Shown piece by piece: positions 1 to 8,835 of a stretch of 64,000 nucleotides of DNA; the first letter of the stretch is position 1; each line of letters begins with the position of its first letter. A model generated the notes under the pieces. The model saw only the letters and a program-made list of their open reading frames with translations, ran no database searches and had not been told where the DNA came from. Origin of the DNA: Faucicola sp902506215 (GTDB lineage: Bacteria > Pseudomonadota > Gammaproteobacteria > Pseudomonadales > Moraxellaceae); NCBI GenBank assembly GCA_016888885.1, contig CP069437.1, positions 1,860,001 through 1,924,000 on the forward strand. The letters run 5' to 3'. Both the position numbers and the translations under genes were made by a program.

Positions 1-1232
1 AACCGCAATCATCAAGTGACGCCAAACCAGCCAGTGGCACGTCAACCACTGCTGCCACCGGTAGTGCACCTGCCCCGAGCAATGGCGATACCATCAAAGT
101 GGGTATCTTGCATTCACTCTCAGGTACCATGGCAATCTCTGAAACATCGCTCAAAAACACCGCATTGATGGCGATTGACGAAATCAATGCCAAAGGTGGG
201 GTGATGGGCAAAAAACTTGAGCCTGTGGTTGTTGACCCTGCCTCAGACTGGCCATTGTTCGCCGAAAAAGCGCGCCAGCTACTAACACAAGACAAAGTCG
301 CGGTTATTTTTGGTTGCTGGACATCGGTTTCTCGTAAGTCTGTGTTGCCTGTGGTTGAAGAATTAAACGGCTTATTATTCTACCCTGTGCAGTACGAAGG
401 ACAAGAGCAGTCCAAAAACATCTTTTATACCGGCGCCGTGCCCAACCAACAAGCCCTTCCTGCGGTTGAATACTTGATGTCACCAGAAGGCGGCGGTGCC
501 AAACGCTTCGTGCTATTGGGTACTGACTATGTGTATCCCCGTACCACCAATAAGATTTTACGGGCGTTCTTAAAGTCTAAAGGCGTGGCAGAGAGCGACA
601 TCATGGAAGAATATACCCCATTTGGCTTTAACAACTACCAAACCATCGTGGGTAATATCAAAAAATTCTCAGCGGGTAAAAAGACCGCCGTTATCTCCAC
701 CATCAATGGTGACTCAAACGTCCCCTTCTATCGTGAGCTTGGTAACCAAGGCATCAAAGCGGCGGATATTCCTGTGATGGCATTCTCTGTGAGTGAAGAA
801 GAACTTCGTGGTATCGACACCACCCCATTAGTTGGGCACTTGGCAGCATGGAACTACTTTCAATCGCTCAAAAACCCTATAAACATCAAGTTTGTGAATG
901 CTTACAAAAAATACGCCATTGACCACAAACTACCAAATGCCGATAAAGTAGTGACCAATGACCCAATGGAAGCCACCTATGTGGGTATCAATATGTGGAA
1001 GCAAGCGGTTGAAAAAGCGGGATCCACCGACGTGGATAAAGTCCGTGCTGCCATGGCAGGTCAAAGCTTTGCCGCGCCATCGGGCTACACGCTAACCATG
1101 GATGCCGAAAATCACCACTTACACAAACCTGTGATGATTGGGCAAATCCGTGCCGATGGTCAGTTTGATGTGGTTTACAAAACCAAAGATGTCATTAAAG
1201 CTGAACCTTGGAGTCCTTATATCCCAAAATAA
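1..1232 (+). CDS. urtA: Urea ABC transporter substrate-binding protein UrtA (5' end outside window)
   Basis: Periplasmic binding protein that captures urea (or short amides) and delivers it to the UrtBC permease. The frame is open to the left edge, so the signal peptide is missing; 409 residues are visible. The first 25 or so residues are a Ser/Ala/Thr/Pro-rich linker of the kind that follows a lipoprotein anchor. The folded domain starts at the motif KVGILHSLSGTMAISE near base 93 and shows the UrtA-type stretches DPASDWPLFAEKA and GCWTSVSRKSVLPV and a C-terminal EPWSPYIPK. The family is usually 400-430 residues, so little beyond the leader is missing. It is followed by a hairpin and then urtBCDE in the same direction. 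Family assignment is strong; urea as the substrate rests on homology and operon order. Confidence 0.93.
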   Translation, partial: PQSSSDAKPASGTSTTAATGSAPAPSNGDTIKVGILHSLSGTMAISETSLKNTALMAIDEINAKGGVMGKKLEPVVVDPASDWPLFAEKARQLLTQDKVAVIFGCWTSVSRKSVLPVVEELNGLLFYPVQYEGQEQSKNIFYTGAVPNQQALPAVEYLMSPEGGGAKRFVLLGTDYVYPRTTNKILRAFLKSKGVAESDIMEEYTPFGFNNYQTIVGNIKKFSAGKKTAVISTINGDSNVPFYRELGNQGIKAADIPVMAFSVSEEELRGIDTTPLVGHLAAWNYFQSLKNPINIKFVNAYKKYAIDHKLPNADKVVTNDPMEATYVGINMWKQAVEKAGSTDVDKVRAAMAGQSFAAPSGYTLTMDAENHHLHKPVMIGQIRADGQFDVVYKTKDVIKAEPWSPYIPK

Positions 1233-1291
1233 GCATGACGAAATAAGCCTTTCAAATCAGCTTGAATGAAGTTAACAATCGATGTTGTGAC

Positions 1292-1337
1292 AGCCATACC
1301 GCGCATCAATACCCCAGCTGGTATGGCTTATTTTTTT
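1292..1337 (+). terminator. Hairpin with T-run between urtA and urtB
   Basis: A 9-bp perfect stem (AGCCATACC at 1292-1300 and its complement at 1320-1328) with a 19-base loop is followed by a T-rich run. It looks like a partial terminator that would lower urtBCDE transcription relative to the binding protein, a common arrangement in ABC importer operons. The effect on expression is inferred. Confidence 0.6.
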
Positions 1338-1364
1338 GCCAAAATTTTACGATTTCACCTTTTA

Positions 1365-1396
1365 TTGATTTAAACATTGATTGATTTAAACATTGA
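1365..1396. repeat. 16-bp tandem duplication upstream of urtB
   Basis: TTGATTTAAACATTGA occurs twice back to back (1365-1380 and 1381-1396) with no mismatch. It sits in the urtA-urtB spacer, 68 bp before the urtB start. No function is visible. Confidence 0.85.
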
Positions 1397-1463
1397 TCCG
1401 TCACACCACCAAACAGATGGCCTAATCATAAAGACTAATCATACAAACTAAGGAGCGACCATC

Positions 1464-3197
1464 ATGCTCAATGGTAATCATTCTCTCGGGCAGTTTTTGC
1501 AAAAAAGTAAAAAAATTGTGCTCGGCATGTCGCTAGCGACCACGATGGGCATTGCGTTGCCAAGCGTGAGTAATGCACAGGCAACTACCGCTTCGGCAAC
1601 TACGATGACCCCTACAGCAGCCACAGCAGCCCCAACTACCGCAGCCACAAGCACGGCAGCCACAAGCACGACAGCCAGCGCAGGCGATGATATTCAAAAA
1701 TTCGTAGCCGCCGATTTTGCAGGGCGTCAAGCCATGCTCAACAACTGGACAGGCACCAGCCAATCCTATGACAAGCTGGTCGAGCTGATTAACAAAGACG
1801 AGCTGTACCGTGATGATGCCGGCAATGTCTATACCCTAGAAAATACCGACCAACTCTACAGTTATCCTGCGCATACTTTGGTAAGCAATTGGCCAAGCGA
1901 CCTAAACCAAGTCACACTCAATAACGCGCTGCGTTCGGCGTTGACCTTAGGGCAAACCAAAGCCAAACTCAAATCCGACGATGCCAGCGAGCGCCTTAAA
2001 GCGGTGGATATCCTAGCCGACAATATCGCCACACTCGATAAAAAAACCGTTGCCGATATTTATGCCAATGAAAAAGACAGTACGGTAAAAGCAGCATTGG
2101 CGCAACTGCAAGCGCGTATGGATTTGCAATCGGGCGATGAGATGACCCAGATTGCGGCATTAAAAACCTTGGCGTCTAGTAACAGTCCCGACGTGTTAGC
2201 CGATATCGAAGCGATGGCAAAACAAACTAATCATTCACCCGAGCTCAAACAAGCCTTACAAACAACCCAAGACAAAGTCAAATCGCGTATCAAAGCCAGT
2301 GAGTGGGCAGGACACGTGTTTTCTGGCTTAAGCACTGCCAGTATTTTGTTGTTGGCGGCATTGGGACTTGCCATTACTTACGGTCTATTGGGTGTCATTA
2401 ACATGGCGCATGGTGAGCTCATTATGATTGGTGCCTATACCACCTATGTGGTGCAAAGTTTTTTTAAAAGCCATTTGGCAGGCTATGTCGATTGGTACAT
2501 CCTTGCCGCGATTCCGCTGGCGTTTTTGGTGAGCGCCGTCATTGGCATGATTATTGAGCGGGTGGTGATACGTCCGCTGTATGGCAGACAGCTAGAAACC
2601 TTGCTTGCCACGTTTGGGGTGAGTTTGATTCTGATGCAGTTAGTTCGCATGATTTTTGGGGCACAAAACGTCGAAGTCTCCAATATTTCATGGCTAAGCG
2701 GTGCTGTCGCTTTGACCCCAAGTTTGATGTTGCCATACAACCGTATTGCCATTATCGGTTTTACCATTATCGTATTGTTATTACTGGTGTTTTTACTCAA
2801 ATACACCCGCTTTGGTCTGTTTGTACGTGCTGTGACCCAAAACCGGCAAATGGCGCGCGCGGTGGGTATTCGCTCGGCGCGTGTCGATATGTTGGCGTTT
2901 GGGCTTGGCTCTGGCTTGGCAGGTTTGGCAGGCTGTGCTTTGGCGCAAGTGGGCAACGTCGGTCCTGATTTGGGGCAAAACTACATCATCGATGCTTTCT
3001 TGGTGGTGGTGGTCGGCGGTGTCGGTCAAATTTGGGGGGCAGTACTGGCAGCCCTAGGTCTAGGCGTGAGTGGCACGGTGCTTGAGATTGGCATGGGTGC
3101 GGTGATTGCCAAAATCATTTTGTTGGTGCTGGTGGTGCTATTTATCCAAAAACGCCCACAAGGTCTGTTTGCCCTTAAAGGTCGCTTTGTCGAGTAA
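1464..3197 (+). CDS. urtB: Urea ABC transporter permease UrtB with N-terminal extracytoplasmic extension
   Basis: Inner-membrane permease subunit that forms the urea channel with UrtC. The 577-residue protein has a signal-like hydrophobic segment near residues 18-38 and an Ala/Thr-rich low-complexity stretch (about 39-75). A soluble helical region extends to about residue 280. The LivH-type membrane domain follows, with many transmembrane segments and the motif LGVINMAHGELIMIGAY. Long N-terminal extensions are known in proteobacterial UrtB. The low-complexity stretch contains a perfect 15-bp in-frame duplication (1641-1670), so its length may vary between strains. ATG start with AAGGAG upstream. 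urtC starts 18 bp after the stop, so the two are probably co-translated. Confidence 0.93.
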   Translation: MLNGNHSLGQFLQKSKKIVLGMSLATTMGIALPSVSNAQATTASATTMTPTAATAAPTTAATSTAATSTTASAGDDIQKFVAADFAGRQAMLNNWTGTSQSYDKLVELINKDELYRDDAGNVYTLENTDQLYSYPAHTLVSNWPSDLNQVTLNNALRSALTLGQTKAKLKSDDASERLKAVDILADNIATLDKKTVADIYANEKDSTVKAALAQLQARMDLQSGDEMTQIAALKTLASSNSPDVLADIEAMAKQTNHSPELKQALQTTQDKVKSRIKASEWAGHVFSGLSTASILLLAALGLAITYGLLGVINMAHGELIMIGAYTTYVVQSFFKSHLAGYVDWYILAAIPLAFLVSAVIGMIIERVVIRPLYGRQLETLLATFGVSLILMQLVRMIFGAQNVEVSNISWLSGAVALTPSLMLPYNRIAIIGFTIIVLLLLVFLLKYTRFGLFVRAVTQNRQMARAVGIRSARVDMLAFGLGSGLAGLAGCALAQVGNVGPDLGQNYIIDAFLVVVVGGVGQIWGAVLAALGLGVSGTVLEIGMGAVIAKIILLVLVVLFIQKRPQGLFALKGRFVE

Positions 3198-3215
3198 TCA
3201 TTGGAGAGTGAAAGA

Positions 3216-4343
3216 ATGCGTATTTTACAATTATTTGCAGATAAACCAGTGAGTCGCTTGGCAATTATGGGCTGTTTTGCGGTATTGATGGTGTTGCCTT
3301 GGTTGCACTTGCTGCCTGCCGATTCGGCGCTGCATTTATCCGCTTATTGGGTCACTTTGATTGGCAAAATCATGTGTCTGGCGATGGTAGCTTTGGCACT
3401 CGATTTGGTATGGGGATATGCGGGGATTTTGAGCCTTGGGCATGGCTTGTATTTTGCCCTTGGCGGCTATGCGATGGGTATGTATCTGATGCGCCAAGCA
3501 TCAGGCGACAGCTTGCCCGAGTTTATGCGGTTTTTGAGCTGGGATAAAATGCCTTGGTTTTGGGCAGGGACAGACAACTTTGCTTGGGCGATGATATTGG
3601 TCGTGTTGGTGCCGGCAGTGGTGGCTTTTATATTTGGGTTTTTTGCCTTTCGCTCAAAAATCAAAGACGTGTATTTCTCAATTATCACCCAAGCCATGGT
3701 GTTTGCCGCATCACTCCTATTTTTCCGTAACGAAACTGGGTTTGGCGGTAACAACGGTTTTACCGGGTTTAAAACCATCTTGGGCATGGACATCGCTGCT
3801 CCCATGACGCGCACCTTGCTATGTTTTGCCACAGCATTGGTGCTGATGCTTGCCTACCTTGGCTTGCGTTATTTGATGCACAAGCCGTATGGTCGCGTAT
3901 TGGGCGCCGTGCGTGATAGCGAAAACCGTTTGCAATACCTTGGCTACCGTACCCTATGGTACAAGCTATCTGCGTGGGTGTTATCGGCGATTATCGCAGG
4001 GATTGCTGGCGCGTTGTATGTGCCACAAGTGGGCATTATCAATCCCAGTGAGATGAACCCTGTCAACTCGATTGAAATGGCGGTCTGGGTCGCCACAGGT
4101 GGACGCGGCACGCTGATTGGGGCGATATTGGGCGCAGGTGTGGTCAATGCGGTGAAAACTTACTTTACCGTGGCATATCCCGAAGCTTGGCTATTGATTT
4201 TGGGCGGGTTGTTTGTGGTCGTCACCTTATTTTTACCCAAAGGCATTATTGGTCTATTGGATAAAATCACGCATGGCAAAAAAACGGTCGAGCCAAGCGT
4301 AAAAAATATGGAAACAAACATAGCAGTAAAAAAAGAATCTTAG
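3216..4343 (+). CDS. urtC: Urea ABC transporter permease UrtC
   Basis: Second permease subunit of the urea importer, LivM-like. At 375 residues it has multiple membrane segments and family stretches such as LDLVWGYAGILSLGHGLYFALGG (here with SLGHG) and ENRLQYLGYRT, the latter marking the cytoplasmic loop that contacts the ATPases. I chose the ATG at 3216 because GGAGAG lies 7 bases upstream at 3203-3208; an in-frame TTG at 3201 would overlap that ribosome-binding site. A polar, Lys-rich tail follows the last membrane segment. The 126-bp gap to urtD holds no clear terminator. Confidence 0.92.
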   Translation: MRILQLFADKPVSRLAIMGCFAVLMVLPWLHLLPADSALHLSAYWVTLIGKIMCLAMVALALDLVWGYAGILSLGHGLYFALGGYAMGMYLMRQASGDSLPEFMRFLSWDKMPWFWAGTDNFAWAMILVVLVPAVVAFIFGFFAFRSKIKDVYFSIITQAMVFAASLLFFRNETGFGGNNGFTGFKTILGMDIAAPMTRTLLCFATALVLMLAYLGLRYLMHKPYGRVLGAVRDSENRLQYLGYRTLWYKLSAWVLSAIIAGIAGALYVPQVGIINPSEMNPVNSIEMAVWVATGGRGTLIGAILGAGVVNAVKTYFTVAYPEAWLLILGGLFVVVTLFLPKGIIGLLDKITHGKKTVEPSVKNMETNIAVKKES

Positions 4344-4469
4344 GCAGCAGGGGCTTCAAGGGTGGCAGCAGCGTTAGGCTGACCGCATGCAACCCCGTAG
4401 TTAGTTTGATTATACCCGATGACTAATACCCCATAAACACCCCATTAATAACACATCAAAGAGTCTGTT

Positions 4470-5288
4470 ATGAATACAAACGATAATAATATCAATGACT
4501 TTGCTGAGAGCAACTACGGACGGCTCAAGTCACAAGAAGCGGATTTTAGCAAAGGCATTGCCCTATATATGGAAGATGTCAGCGTGTGGTTTGATAAATT
4601 TCGCGCCTTAAACAACTTATCCTTGTACATCAAAGAAGGCGAGCTGCGTTGTATCATCGGACCTAACGGTGCGGGTAAAACCACGCTGATGGACGTGATT
4701 ACCGGTAAAACTCGCCCCACGGAAGGGTCAGTGTATTTTGGACAAACCCACAATCTTGCCAGCATGACCACCGAGCAAATTGCCGAAGCTGGCATTGGGC
4801 GAAAATTTCAAAAACCCACGGTGTTTGAAAATTTTACCGTCATGGAGAACCTACTGCTTGCCGCACCCAAAGACAAGCGGGTCAAAAAAAGCCTGTTTAG
4901 CAAGCTTGACCCGGATGCCCAAAATGCCCTTGATCAGACTTTAGCGACGATTCGCTTGGGCGAGTTTGTCAATAAACCTGCAGGATTGTTGTCGCACGGG
5001 CAAAAACAATGGCTGGAGATTGGGATGCTACTGATGCAGCGCCCCAAGCTGATTTTGCTCGATGAGCCAGTAGCAGGCATGACCGATGCTGAAACCGAAC
5101 GCACCGCCGAGCTATGTTTGGAGCTCAAAAAAGACCATACCTTGGTGGTGGTTGAGCATGACATGAGCTTTATTGATACCATCAGTGAGCAAGTGACGGT
5201 ATTGGCGCAAGGGGCGATTTTGGCAGAAGGCACGCTTGCTGAAGTACAAGCCAACGACGATGTCATCGAAAAATATCTAGGGCGATAG
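4470..5288 (+). CDS. urtD: Urea ABC transporter ATP-binding protein UrtD
   Basis: Cytoplasmic ATPase of the urea importer, LivG type, 272 residues. Walker A is IIGPNGAGKTT, the signature loop reads LLSHGQKQWLEIGM, and Walker B is LILLDEPVAGM, followed by the switch histidine in VVVEHDM. The first 25 residues are polar and specific to this protein. The signature LSHGQ instead of LSGGQ is normal for UrtD. urtE starts 9 bp after the stop, so they are translated together and should form the heterodimeric motor. Confidence 0.94.
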   Translation: MNTNDNNINDFAESNYGRLKSQEADFSKGIALYMEDVSVWFDKFRALNNLSLYIKEGELRCIIGPNGAGKTTLMDVITGKTRPTEGSVYFGQTHNLASMTTEQIAEAGIGRKFQKPTVFENFTVMENLLLAAPKDKRVKKSLFSKLDPDAQNALDQTLATIRLGEFVNKPAGLLSHGQKQWLEIGMLLMQRPKLILLDEPVAGMTDAETERTAELCLELKKDHTLVVVEHDMSFIDTISEQVTVLAQGAILAEGTLAEVQANDDVIEKYLGR

Positions 5289-5297
5289 GGGATAGCG

Positions 5298-5996
5298 ATG
5301 TTAGAAGTAAACACAATCAATCAATATTATGGCGGTAGTCACATTTTGCGCGATGTCAGTTTGACTGCGCCTGTGGGTGAGTGTTCTGTGGTACTCGGTC
5401 GCAATGGCGTGGGTAAAACCACACTGTTAAAGTGCCTGATGGGGGTTTTACCGATTAAATCGGGTCAAATTTTGCTCGATGGCAAAGACATTAGCAAATT
5501 ATCGCCCGAAAACCGTGTGCGCGCAGGCATGGCGTATGTGCCACAAGGGCGAGATATTTTTTCAACCTTAACCGTAGAAGAAAATATCTTGATTGGTATG
5601 GCAAAGTTTAAAGGCAGCAAAGCCAAAAAAGTCCCAAACCATTTGTACGAGATTTTTCCTGTGCTCGATGAGATGAGCCAACGCCGCGGCGGTGATTTGT
5701 CAGGCGGTCAGCAACAACAATTAGCGATAGCCAGGGCGCTGGCTTCTGAGCCACGAGTGCTGATTTTGGACGAGCCGACCGAAGGGATTCAGCCATCGAT
5801 TATCAAAGATATCGGACGGGTGATTCGTCGCTTGGCTGACCAAGGCGATATGGCGATTATTTTGGTCGAGCAGTTTTATGACTTTGCCGAAGAACTTGCC
5901 GACAATTATACGGTTATGGCACGGGGGCAAGTCATTGCCCAAGGCATGGGCGGTGATATGGCAGAAAAAGGCATCAGAGAGCTAGTGGCGATTTAG
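5298..5996 (+). CDS. urtE: Urea ABC transporter ATP-binding protein UrtE
   Basis: Second ATPase of the urea importer, LivF type, 232 residues. Visible motifs are Walker A LGRNGVGKTT, signature LSGGQQQQLAIARAL, Walker B VLILDEPTEGI and the switch region ILVEQFY. Last gene of the urt operon. No urease or urea amidolyase genes follow it here; the next gene is on the opposite strand. Confidence 0.94.
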   Translation: MLEVNTINQYYGGSHILRDVSLTAPVGECSVVLGRNGVGKTTLLKCLMGVLPIKSGQILLDGKDISKLSPENRVRAGMAYVPQGRDIFSTLTVEENILIGMAKFKGSKAKKVPNHLYEIFPVLDEMSQRRGGDLSGGQQQQLAIARALASEPRVLILDEPTEGIQPSIIKDIGRVIRRLADQGDMAIILVEQFYDFAEELADNYTVMARGQVIAQGMGGDMAEKGIRELVAI

Positions 5997-6024
5997 TAAA
6001 TAGCCAACAATGCGAGAGTTAGCT

Positions 6025-6053
6025 TTTAGCCAGAGGGCTGTCATCTGGCTAAA
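6025..6053. terminator. Perfect 10-bp inverted repeat between urtE and fumC
   Basis: TTTAGCCAGA at 6025-6034 is repeated inverted at 6044-6053 around a 9-base loop, directly downstream of urtE in a convergent gap. It lacks a long T-run on either strand, so it could be a weak bidirectional terminator or an mRNA 3'-end stabiliser. Confidence 0.45.
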
Positions 6054-6169
6054 AATTTGCTGATAAAAATTGATTTGTCAAAATTGATTCATCAAACAAT
6101 GGGGATTACGCCTCATCAACGCTCACATGACTTTGGAGTAATCATTTTTGATTAGCCACTTTCGACTAA

Positions 6170-7597
6170 TCACTTTGGACCAGTCATGGCTTCAGGTTTG
6201 ACCCACTCATCAAATTGGGCGTCAGTCAATAAACCTAACTCAACGGCAACTTGTTTTAAGGTTTTATTTTCTTTATAAGCAGTTTTAGCAATTTTTGCTG
6301 CATTTTCATAGCCGACATGGCGATTGAGCGCGGTGACTAACATCAATGAGTTGTGTAGGAAATAATCAATTTTTTCTGTCACAGGCTCGATGCCTACCGC
6401 GCAATGGTCATTGAAGCTGTCACAGGTATCGGCCAGTAAGCGAATCGATTGCAGCAGGTTGTAGCCGATGACTGGCATAAACACATTGAGTTCAAAATTG
6501 CCCGATGCCCCCGCCATATTGATGGTGACATCGTTACCCATCACTTGCGCGACGACCATCGTCATGGCTTCAGACTGGGTTGGATTGACTTTACCTGGCA
6601 TGATGGATGAGCCTGGCTCATTTTCAGGGATTTTAAGCTCGCCAATCCCACATCTAGGACCTGAAGCCAACCAGCGCACATCATTGGCAATTTTATTGAG
6701 GCTTGCCGCCAAGGTTTTTAGGGCACCTGAGGCAAAAACTTCAGCGTCTCTTGCCGCTAACGCTTCAAATTTATTAGGCGCCGTGACAAAAGGCACATCG
6801 GTCAACGCAGCTAGGGTTTGTGCGACCTGCTCGGCATAGTCAGGGTGAGCGTTTAATCCGGTACCCACTGCAGTGCCGCCTAAAGGCAGTTCATACAGAC
6901 CTTGTAGCGCGGCATCTAGACGAATGAGCGCATGATCTAACTGACTGACATAGCCGCTAAACTCTTGTCCTAGCGTCAAAGGGGTGGCGTCTTGCAGATG
7001 GGTACGTCCGATTTTTACAATGCCAGCAAACTGCTCAGATTTGCTTGCTAAGGTGTTACGCAGTTTTTGCACCGCAGGGATAAGTAGATAGACAATCTGA
7101 CGCGCCGCCGCTACCCGAATCGCGGTGGGAAAGCTGTCATTGGTAGATTGGGCATGATTGACATCGTCATTGGGATGAATTGGCTGATAACTACCTTTGC
7201 CCTGACCGACAAGTTCATTGGCACGGTTGGCAATCACTTCATTCATATTCATGTTTGACTGGGTGCCAGAGCCTGTCTGCCAAACCACCAAAGGAAATTG
7301 GTCACGCAGCGCCCCGTTGATGATTTCATCGGCGGCCTGCACAATAAGGTCACGTTTGTCATCACTGATACGCCCTAATTTGGCATTGGTGATGGCGGCG
7401 GCTTTTTTGACCAGTGCCATGGCTTCAATCAGCGGCTGTGGTAAGGTTTCGCCACCGATTTTAAAGTTATTGCGGCTACGCTCGGTTTGCGCGCCCCAGT
7501 AGGCATCTATAGGGACGTTGACGGCGCCCATGGTGTCTTTTTCGCTGCGAAATTGCTGGGTATCGGTTTGGTTGTCGGTTTGGTTGTCGGTTGTCAT
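6170..7597 (-). CDS. fumC: Class II fumarate hydratase FumC
   Basis: Iron-independent fumarase, interconverting fumarate and L-malate in the TCA cycle in the cytoplasm. The 475-residue product has the superfamily signature GSSIMPGKVNPTQSE, the active-site stretch GRTHLQDATPLTLGQEFSGY and SGSGTQSNMNMNEV-type residues (here TGSGTQSNMNMNE). I chose the ATG at 7597, preceded by AAAGAGAAC; an upstream in-frame ATG at 7642 would add 15 Lys/Thr-rich residues without support. The N-terminus carries repeated Asp-Asn-Gln-Thr units from a perfect 12-bp duplication (7565-7588), which is outside the catalytic fold. Single-gene unit facing the urt operon. Confidence 0.95.
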   Translation of the reverse strand: MTTDNQTDNQTDTQQFRSEKDTMGAVNVPIDAYWGAQTERSRNNFKIGGETLPQPLIEAMALVKKAAAITNAKLGRISDDKRDLIVQAADEIINGALRDQFPLVVWQTGSGTQSNMNMNEVIANRANELVGQGKGSYQPIHPNDDVNHAQSTNDSFPTAIRVAAARQIVYLLIPAVQKLRNTLASKSEQFAGIVKIGRTHLQDATPLTLGQEFSGYVSQLDHALIRLDAALQGLYELPLGGTAVGTGLNAHPDYAEQVAQTLAALTDVPFVTAPNKFEALAARDAEVFASGALKTLAASLNKIANDVRWLASGPRCGIGELKIPENEPGSSIMPGKVNPTQSEAMTMVVAQVMGNDVTINMAGASGNFELNVFMPVIGYNLLQSIRLLADTCDSFNDHCAVGIEPVTEKIDYFLHNSLMLVTALNRHVGYENAAKIAKTAYKENKTLKQVAVELGLLTDAQFDEWVKPEAMTGPK

Positions 7598-7663
7598 TAT
7601 TGTTCTCTTTTTTAGTGAGTTTTTTGATTCTGTCATTATCAAAGCGGCTGGTTATCGCCACTT

Positions 7664-7711
7664 ATGCACCAAAGCACATATGCCCCAAAGCACATATGCC
7701 CCAAAGTACAA
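7664..7711. repeat. 16-bp tandem repeat, three copies, upstream of fumC
   Basis: Units ATGCACCAAAGCACAT, ATGCCCCAAAGCACAT and ATGCCCCAAAGTACAA lie head to tail at 7664, 7680 and 7696, in the fumC leader/promoter region. Units differ at one to two positions. The rest of the 280-bp gap (7598-7877) shows no gene. Confidence 0.85.
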
Positions 7712-7877
7712 GGTAAAGTTTAACAGAGTTATTGACCATAAAAGTTTGAGAATATGTGTCGTTTGTTATCTTTGTTAAAGTAAGCGGTAAAATGACGGCT
7801 GATACCGAAAGATAGCAAGCCAAATCTGATAACTACCAAAAGTGATGGCTAAATGTGATGGCTACCCAATCTATTGG

Positions 7878-8534
7878 CTAAGAGGCGCTTTTTTTCCAAC
7901 CGGGTAAATGATAATTAAACGCCAGCGCGGCAATACGTAGCCCTGTGGTGGTGACGGTACTGATGAACATAATCACCCAAGCGGCAAGCGAGCTGTAAAC
8001 CGCCAAAATCGCATACACCCAGCCGCCAACCAACGCACACATGGCATACGGACGATGGTCAAAAAACGCGGTGGGCATCTCACCACAGGCGATATCACGC
8101 ATCACCCCGCCAAATACCCCAGTGATAATCCCCATGATGACTGATACCGCCATCGGCATACCGCTTGCCAGTGACGCTTGTACCCCAGAGGCGACAAACA
8201 AGCCCAACCCTAACGCATCTGCCAATTGAATCGCCGCAGGCGTGATACGAAACGGGCGGCGGCTATTGACTAGCATCACCACAATACAAAGCGCAAACAC
8301 CAGCCATAACATCAGCTCTTGGGACACCCAAAAAAATGGTCGCCGCTCTAGCAAAATATCACGCAGCGTACCACCCCCATACGCCGATAAAAATCCCAGC
8401 ACCGCCACCCCAAACATATCCATACGTTTGCGCACGCCTGCTAAGATACCTGACAAGGCAAAAGCAATGGTGCCGATGACTTCTACGGCGATTCTGAGTG
8501 ATTCACCCCAAGGTGCCAAATCAGTTAGCTGCAT
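7878..8534 (-). CDS. TRIC-type cation channel family membrane protein (YicG/UPF0126)
   Basis: Integral membrane protein of about 218 residues with seven hydrophobic segments. It contains the duplicated family signature: GFLSAYGGGTLRDILL in the first half and GIITGVFGGVMRDIACGE in the second. Prokaryotic members of this family form trimeric potassium-permeable channels; some have been linked to glycine uptake, and the physiological role is unsettled. I chose the ATG at 8534; an in-frame TTG at 8552 adds six residues but has no better ribosome-binding site, and this start remains uncertain. The C-terminus ends in a short basic tail. Monocistronic. Confidence 0.85.
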   Translation of the reverse strand: MQLTDLAPWGESLRIAVEVIGTIAFALSGILAGVRKRMDMFGVAVLGFLSAYGGGTLRDILLERRPFFWVSQELMLWLVFALCIVVMLVNSRRPFRITPAAIQLADALGLGLFVASGVQASLASGMPMAVSVIMGIITGVFGGVMRDIACGEMPTAFFDHRPYAMCALVGGWVYAILAVYSSLAAWVIMFISTVTTTGLRIAALAFNYHLPGWKKSAS

Positions 8535-8703
8535 AGCATAACAACCAAACAATCATAAAAAATCACATCATACCATACCCACCAAAATTACCGCCTACCA
8601 AAAACCCAAGGTATTTGCATTATCTATGGCAAGACAATTGAACTATAGCCACTCAATTTTCTAAGACAGGTTGATATAGATGGGAGCGCATTATTTCAAG
8701 AAC

Positions 8704-8760
8704 GGTATATGCCATTAATGGTATAACCAAAAGCACGGTATAACCAAAAACGCGGTATAA
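8704..8760. repeat. 17-bp tandem repeat in the 8.5-8.8 kb gap
   Basis: GGTATAACCAAAAGCAC (8720-8736) and GGTATAACCAAAAACGC (8737-8753) are adjacent, with partial copies beginning GGTATA on both sides (8704 and 8754). The surrounding 300 bp (8535-8835), between the TRIC-type gene and the protease 3' end, contain no convincing gene. Confidence 0.8.
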
Positions 8761-8835
8761 ATCGACAGGCGAGGACACAGTGAAGAACCTGCTAGATGGT
8801 TTGATGTGGGTTGATTTTTAACTGTGTGACAGTGG

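Noticed and set aside
1478..1763. Minus-strand Ala/Val- or Cys/Gly-rich frames opposite urtB.
   Set aside because: They arise from the repetitive Ala/Thr codons of urtB on the other strand.
7664..7711. CRISPR-like array in the 16-bp repeats.
   Set aside because: Repeats are directly adjacent without spacers and no cas genes are near; it is a plain tandem repeat.
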